Source: Culex pipiens pallens (Eukaryota > Arthropoda > Insecta > Diptera > Culicidae). From it: 64,000 nt of DNA. Below the pieces are notes generated by a model. The model was not told where the DNA came from, did no database searches, and worked only from the letters and a program-made list of their open reading frames with translations. Shown in pieces: positions 57,963-64,000 of the stretch; the stretch's first letter is position 1, and the number at the start of each line of letters is the position of its first letter. The DNA lies in contig NC_068938.1 of NCBI RefSeq assembly GCF_016801865.2, forward strand, positions 10,664,520 through 10,728,519, written 5' to 3'. The position numbers and the translations under genes are program-made.

Positions 57963-60900
57963 ATGCGCCAGTACACGAACAAAGCGCTGACGGCGGCGCT
58001 CGAGGCCATCTACAAGCACAAGATTACGTTCCGCGAGGCGGAGGAAACATACGCGGTGCCACGGGCCACCCTGAACCGCGCCTTCAAGCGGTACATTACG
58101 ATGCACGGCGGATCAGTTGTAAGATTGTCTCTGGGGGAGAGCTTGGGACAGTTCGAGGGTCGGTTCTAATTTTTTTTTGCTTTTTGTGTGTTGTAGAAAG
58201 ATTTTTACGGCGAGCGTCGGGTCATTTCGGCCGATTTCTCCGAGGAGGACATGCGTGCAGCGCTGAACGCCATCTGCAACGAGGGGCTGAACTACGACGC
58301 GGCGACCGTGATGTTCAACGTGCCGCGGGCAATCATGATTAGGCGGCATCAGCGGTTGGAGAAGCGGATGCAACGGAATGGGGGTGTATTTCCGGGTTTT
58401 CGAGCCGTGTGGTCAGCCGAGGATATGGACAGGGCGTTGCGGGAGGTGTGCGAGGGTAGGCATACGGTGGCCAGTGCGGCCAAGTTGTACAAGATCCCGC
58501 GATCGACGCTGGGCAATCGATACAACGAGCAGAGGCAGAGGGTGTTGCGGGAAGAAGTTCCAGGTCTTCACTTTTTGGAAGCGTTGGCAAATAAAACTCT
58601 GCCGTGAGTTTGGTGACTGTAGCTTGGCGTGGCGTGATTATTACGAGCTCCGAAATCCCTTCCTCTCGGGGACCTAGTCTTTTCCCAAAATGTGCAGAAT
58701 CAACGCCAGACTTGACACTGATGCATTATTTGGCCTTTTTCAGGAGAGTCCCACCTTGCACGATGGCGCGGCTGGTGCCGATCCGTCCCACTTCCTGGTG
58801 GCCATGCCCGATCCGGCGGGTAACGGTCTGCTGGAGGAGATCATCACGTCCGACGGGCAGCAGCTGGTCATCAATCCGGCGAAGCAGCTGCAGCGTTGCC
58901 AGTACTGTCGCAAGAAGATGAAGAAGCCGTACAAACACCGCAACGGCAAGTGCATGGAGACAAAGAAGATGCCGGCGAGGCCACGGTGTCCGTACTGTCA
59001 CATTGTCTTTGTGCGGAGTTCGAGCATTCCGTTGCACGTGCAGAATAGCTGTCGGGTGTACCGCGAGCTTTGTGCCACCAGCCAGGAACTTCCGGATCCA
59101 AATGAACCGGTTGAAGAACTGGAAACTGAGGAGGTCGCACCTCCGCAACCACCTTCGGTCAGGGTGAAAAACAACTCCAAGACCGTCGACGTGAAGCCCA
59201 TCCTGCAAAAGTCCAAACCGAAATCGAGTCTCATCTGCCGGTACTGTTACATGTCCTTCGGGAAGCGCGCAACTCTCATCAAGCACCAGCGCGACCGGTG
59301 CCGGGTACTGAACGAGCTGGACGTCGAGCGGTTGACCTCGAATCTGGCCGCGCTGGAAACGTCCATTGCCGATACGACGACGACCGCCCAGGAACCGGAA
59401 CCGGAGCCACAACGCGATAAGGTCCAAGACGCTGACGACGCGGAAGAGACGACCTGCGTGTACTGCACGCAACTCGTCAGCAGGAAGACTCGCTTCCAGC
59501 ATCACAACGGCCGGTGCGTGCTCGGACGGGCCAACGCAGACCATCCGTGTCCGTACTGCGATTCGGCGTACGCGTCCCGGAGCAACCTGCTGCGGCATCA
59601 GCGCGAGCACTGCCAAAAGTATCGCGAGGTAAGACAAGCGCAAGCTAAAGGAGGTATTAGACTATGGCGAACAAACAAGCAAACTCGCAACCACTTTTAC
59701 TAAGTTGAAATAGTCTTTTCGAAGGGACGTTTGTATATTTTTAATTGATGGATTTTGGAGTATTTTTTAATGTCTGGTTTTATTGAGAACGATATTTTAT
59801 GTTGACGATTTCAGGCTCGGTTCATTAATGTAATGATATAGCGAATTTATTATTTTTTTAGTGCTAATATTTTAACCTGATCAAAATTTGATAACTAAAT
59901 CCAGTATTACAGCAATAACCCAACAAACAATTTGTATTATAAAAATAAATTGTTTTAAAAAACTTTTAAAATACACGTTTCTTTTGAGTTGAATAAATTT
60001 CAAATAAATATTTGTTTAAGGATTGATTTTTGATCTTCAATTGTTTTTGAACAGACTAAACTGCCCATGTTCTCATAAATGTCTCATATGCAAAAACAGC
60101 AAGCTGAGAAAAACGCATTTGAAGTTTGTCCCACACATAAGGCTACGTGTTAAGTTTTCGCAAAAAAAACTGGATTTCCTCCTGATTTCTAGAACAAAGT
60201 ACTGGATGTTGTAGGCTCTTTTGAAAGATCACACGATTTTGAACCAAACTGCATCATTAACTCAAAAGTGATGAAAATGCATATGGGACAGGGACAGTAA
60301 ATACGTATGTTAAATAATAGGTAAAATTAATTGGCAAATAATACATTGGACCTGTGACGGTGCTATAAAAAAAATAACAAGTATAAGTGATTAAATAATT
60401 GATGACCATAATATTTTTGCTGAAACATAAGTTACGTTATTTGCACATCATATTTTATATTCTTGATATAAATTTTATTAAAAATCCAGACTTTCGGTAA
60501 ATACTACCACATTTCTTAAATTCTTACTTTCTTTAATGCCGCAATCTAGAAACAAAAAAAAAAATGCATGTTTTTTGGAGTCATTTTCTAGGTTAGAAAC
60601 TCATATTTAGAGGATTTAGAGATTCGAAATTTTGACGAGGTCATCGGAGTATAGAGTACAAACTGTTCCTATTTTTTTTTATATTTGAGTTTTTATTTTT
60701 TTTAATTACAAAATTTTGCTTTTTTCAAATCATAATTTCTTTGATTTTTTTAACTCCAGAGGTTTTTTTAAAAGGACCTATAAGCTATTGTCTTTTATAT
60801 GTTTATAGGACCCATTCAAAAAAAATTCTAGAACTGTAGATTTTGAATTTTTGAGGTCCTGAGCTTTTATATTTTTCAACCTATTTTTTATTTTTTATTT

Positions 60901-63181
60901 TGAGAAATTTTAAAACTAAGATTTTTTAAATTTTAGGCATTTTGAATTACTTAATTTTTGACCTTTTGAATTTTTTAAGCTTGAAATGGATTTTTTGTTT
61001 TTTTTTCGGGTATAAATATCATTTTTAAATTTTCCCAAATACCTGATTTTTTTAAGTTTCCCAGTTTGAAAATATTAGTTTTTTTTTTAATATTTTTATT
61101 TATGAATTTCTTAATTTTCGAGTGTTTTGTTTCCAAATTTTTGGGTTTGTGATTCATTTACTTTTTAAAATTATTCAATTTTGCTGTGTCACCGTTGTGA
61201 CATGTGACATCCATAATTTATTTATGTTATCCTGAATAAAACATCATTTAAATGGTCTGCTATCAAAACATGTAATTATGATCCCTTCTATATTAAACCT
61301 TAGTTTGTTATTTTTTTAATTATATTTGTTAAACGTAGTTTTGAATTGTTTCTTATGTATAATTTCTACATAAGCATAATTAAACTCTAGTTGCCCAATA
61401 AATGGTACATGCTTGATCTTTTAAATGAAATGTTGAGTTGCATAAAAAATGTCCCCGTTCTAGAGGTTAACTTCTTTTAATTACTATTTTTGTCAATCAA
61501 TTTTTTTTAATGTTTTGAAATTATTAAAAAAAACGTTAATACCCAATTTTAGTAAATCCATTCTGAATCAACTGTGTACAATATTGCAGAAAAAGTACTG
61601 GAACGCGCTACCCAGGCAAAAGTTTGACGGCTTCTCTCCTTGCAGAACTTCTGCAAAATAGAGTGATGAAGAGAGTAAGCTGAAAAGTACGGGAACGTGC
61701 TGCAAAAAAGTGACTTATGCTGGCTGCAGAATTCTGCAATTCTACAAATACGAGAATAGACCTAATGTGCAAGTTTGTTTGTTTGCCGTAGTCTAATACC
61801 TTCTTAAAGGTGAACGTGGCCTCTAAGCCAACATTACATTTCAGGAGCACAACACGGACATCACCCTTACAAACGCCTTCCAAGGCTTGCCAGTGGAAGG
61901 GGACACGTCGCTGGACGAAACCGGTCCCAAGACTGTCGCAGAAGCCAGTTCCGCTGCCAAACCGGAAAGGAAACCAAAACCGCCAAAGGAGGAGGTCGTC
62001 TACGTCGTCAAGCGAAAGAAACTCAAGCAAGTCACGACTCCGACGACTCCGACGACCAAGCCAACCAAGCGAACTCCCCCCGAACCGGCCAACTTTGTGT
62101 GCAGCTACTGCCGGAAGGGATTCGCCCTGCGGGACACGCTGATTGAGCACCAGCGATCGTGCACCGCCCGGAAGCTGCACAAGCAGGTCAAGTGTCAGTT
62201 CTGCGGAATGGTAATCTCGAATCGTGGGAATCTGCGCAAGCACCAAAAGTTGTACTGCAAGCATGCCGTAAGTAGATTCAACAGGTCTTGCGGGTTGCGT
62301 TAGCTAAAAAATAAATAAATGTTTCCTTTCAGCCCCGAGAAGACGCTCCAAAGCTGGAGCATTCGGAAGATGAGCAAGAGACGGTCCCAGAGCTTAAGAA
62401 ACCCAAAATCGTCAAACCGCTCAAGAAAGTCAAGAAGGAGAAAGCGTCCAACGGACCTCCGGCGGAGGTCGACCAATCGACCAAAGAGGACCCCCCTCCC
62501 GAAGAAATCGCCCCACCCGCCAGCGACGATGAACCCGTTCTAAAGAGGAGGCCGGGCCGACCGGGCAAGCACAACCAGATCCCCTGTCCGCACTGCGACA
62601 AGACGTTCCAGAACCATCGCCAGCTGCGCAACCACGTGCGCATCTGCGCCAAAAGTCGCAAAATGTACAAATGCAAGTACTGTCCGGCGGAGTTTACCCA
62701 CCCGAGCAACATGAGCCGCCACATCCGGCTCAAGCGGTGCACGGCGGTGGTAAGTTACCGATTCTCTCCCCTCTCCCATCAATTTTTATGACTCAATTTT
62801 TATTCTTCGTAGAACACGCTCAACGAAACTGTCGAAAACGGATTCCAGTCGGACAGCTGCAACCTGCTGAGTTCAACGGTGCACGAGCCGGATCCGCTAG
62901 TGGAACCGACGGCCGACGAAGACTTTGAGATGATTCTGCCGGAATGTAGTCAGGAAGAGGAGCAGGCCATCCGGCCAGAGCTTGTAGAGAATAACAATGC
63001 GACCCCCCAACGGGAGGTCAAAGAACCGGACGTCGCAGAAGCAGACGAGTTGGTACATCCGGAGGCGATTCTCTACAGCGAGGAGATCGAACTGCAGCAG
63101 GAGCAACCTTCGGCGGCAGAGGTCCAACCGGAACTGACCGCGGCCACATTGGGCGCGGAGCAGGAGCAGGCTGGCCAGTAA
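57963..63181 (+). CDS. Triple pipsqueak-HTH, nine-finger C2HC protein, six exons, about 900 residues
   Basis: Exons 57963-58118, 58197-58603, 58698-59628, 61845-62267, 62333-62749 and 62813-63181. Frame is kept at every GT/AG junction and the last exon ends TAA. Three HTH_psq-type repeats lie at about 1-47, 65-112 and 127-175; each has an alternating hydrophobic helix and a PRAT/PRAI/PRST turn. Nine zinc fingers of form C-x2-C ... H-x3-5-C start near residues 255, 285, 368, 441, 472, 584, 614, 724 and 751. In all nine the last ligand is Cys rather than His. KRRPGRPGK (about 710) is AT-hook-like; the last 120 residues are acidic. A sequence-specific DNA-binding nuclear factor is inferred; I cannot name an orthologue and see no BTB domain in the window. 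The start may be further upstream. The 58603/58698 junction is the least obvious but joins strong sites. Reading past 59628 would give an alternative end at 59703. Confidence 0.85.
59629..61844 (+). repeat. 2.2-kb intron of the pipsqueak gene carrying an inverted repeat
   Basis: GGTATTAGACTATGGCGAAC and following (59652-59690) matches the complement of 61770-61805 (..GTTTGTTTGCCGTAGTCTAATACC). The arms sit about 20-40 bp from each splice site and may be the TIRs of an element filling the intron. 60135-60180 repeats the 3520-3565 family. The rest is AT-rich. Confidence 0.6.
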
Positions 63182-63398
63182 TTGGAACGGAACAGGGACA
63201 GAGGGACGGTTACCAAGCATTTCTGTGTGTGTCATTTTATGCTATAGGAAAGATACGAAATCTATAATATAGTGCAAGTCCAGAGAATAATTTTGTAAAT
63301 GGAATTTACAAAACAAAACACGTTTAGACAGACAGCAGTGATCAAGAGTACCAAGTATTGAGACAATTGTTAAGTCGTACAGTTTCGTATATAATAAA
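63182..63398 (+). other. 3'UTR of the pipsqueak-type gene
   Basis: About 215 bp between the TAA and an AATAAA at 63393-63398. No other feature seen. Confidence 0.5.
63393..63398 (+). terminator. Polyadenylation signal AATAAA of the pipsqueak-type gene
   Basis: The first canonical signal after the stop codon on the plus strand. Confidence 0.5.
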
Positions 63399-63653
63399 AT
63401 TTGGGGAAATTCATGAACATGTGTGTAAAATTTGTGGATTCTTGGTGTTTGAGAAACGATCCTTGAAAAATCGATGTGGTTCATTAGGGTTCCAGCACAG
63501 CACTTTTTCAGTTCCTTTTGGGGTCCTAAACAACTCCCCAAAGTTTGGGACCGATTGGTTTAGTCCTCACTTTGCACAAAGCAATTCTATGTTCCATATA
63601 TATTTGCATGGGAAAAAAACATTTTTTTGGATTTTGATATTTATCAAATCCGT

Positions 63654-63934
63654 GTTTCATGCTATATTAAAACCGGACTCATATTCGGATGCTCTGGAAT
63701 GTGCTCCACTATTTTGATGAAGAAAGTACGGTGCTAATTTGCTCCTGAAAGAAGATATAGCGTCCTCAAAACTCGTCTAAAACGTGATTTTCGAGCAAAA
63801 AACACGTTTTAGACGAGTTTTGAACACGCTGTATCTTTTTTAGGGGCAAGCTAGCACCATACTCTCTTTGGAAAAGTTGTAGAGGACATTCCAGAGCATC
63901 CTAATATGAGTCCGGTTTTGATATAGCATGAAAC
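63654..63934. repeat. Long hairpin, arms about 130 bp, short loop
   Basis: GTTTCATGCTATATTAAAAC at 63654 pairs with the complement ending 63934. The arms stay paired with mismatches through CCGGACTCATATT, GATGCTCTGGAATGT and AAACTCGTCTAAAACGTG to a loop near 63793-63800. Probably a hairpin MITE; no open frame of interest. Confidence 0.75.
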
Positions 63935-64000
63935 GTTGATTTAAGAAATGAACAGTTCTCTGAGATTTCGGTCATTCGATTTTTTTTTGTATTTTTTAAT

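Noticed and set aside
58541..58744. Alternative intron 58542-58743 in the pipsqueak gene
   Set aside because: Frame is also kept, but the GTGTTG donor is weak compared with GTGAGT at 58604 paired with the acceptor ending 58697.
58726..59643. 305-codon minus-strand frame opposite the zinc-finger exon
   Set aside because: Shadow of the GC-rich finger-coding exon.

Overview
The window looks like nuclear DNA of a culicine mosquito, most likely Culex. Compact, GC3-rich exons with canonical GT/AG introns sit in AT-rich DNA crowded with short inverted-repeat transposons, an intact BEL/Pao retrotransposon, a ZAD zinc-finger gene and a pipsqueak-type zinc-finger gene. The species call is inferred from family content; I could run no database search. 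Splice junctions were read by eye and kept only where reading frame and splice consensus agreed.

Layout. 1-353 (minus): N-terminal coding exon of an unrecognised protein whose gene continues off the left edge. 354-21939: transposon-rich DNA with hairpin MITEs, a nested hAT-like element, a hAT insertion with an 8-bp target duplication, and degraded tRNA-like sequences. 21940-22216 (plus): the last two coding exons of pelota, with no other pelota exon in the window. 22930-25620: a long degenerate minisatellite of about 9-bp period. 25632-26677: an element with a poly(A) tail flanked by a 27-bp direct repeat. 27444-33164 (minus): a complete five-exon gene for a 1,829-residue multi-Tudor protein. 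33556-36605: a Harbinger-like element. 39400-45279: a full BEL/Pao retrotransposon with identical LTRs. 46487-48013: a compound of MITEs, an 8-bp satellite and a 663-bp palindrome. 48296-50850 (plus): a four-exon ZAD-FLYWCH-MULE gene for 737 residues, probably a domesticated transposase. 51069-57465: nested DNA transposons. 57963-63181 (plus): a six-exon gene for about 900 residues with three pipsqueak helix-turn-helix repeats and nine C2HC fingers. 63654-63934: a long hairpin.

The genes do not form an operon-like unit. Pelota acts in ribosome rescue and extended-Tudor proteins act in piRNA/germline granules. The ZAD-FLYWCH-MULE and pipsqueak-C2HC proteins look like DNA-binding nuclear factors. 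The strongest leads are the ZAD-FLYWCH-MULE protein, which has apparently lost two of three catalytic acids, the triple-psq/nine-C2HC protein, the isolated pelota 3' exons, and the long foldback inside a satellite array.
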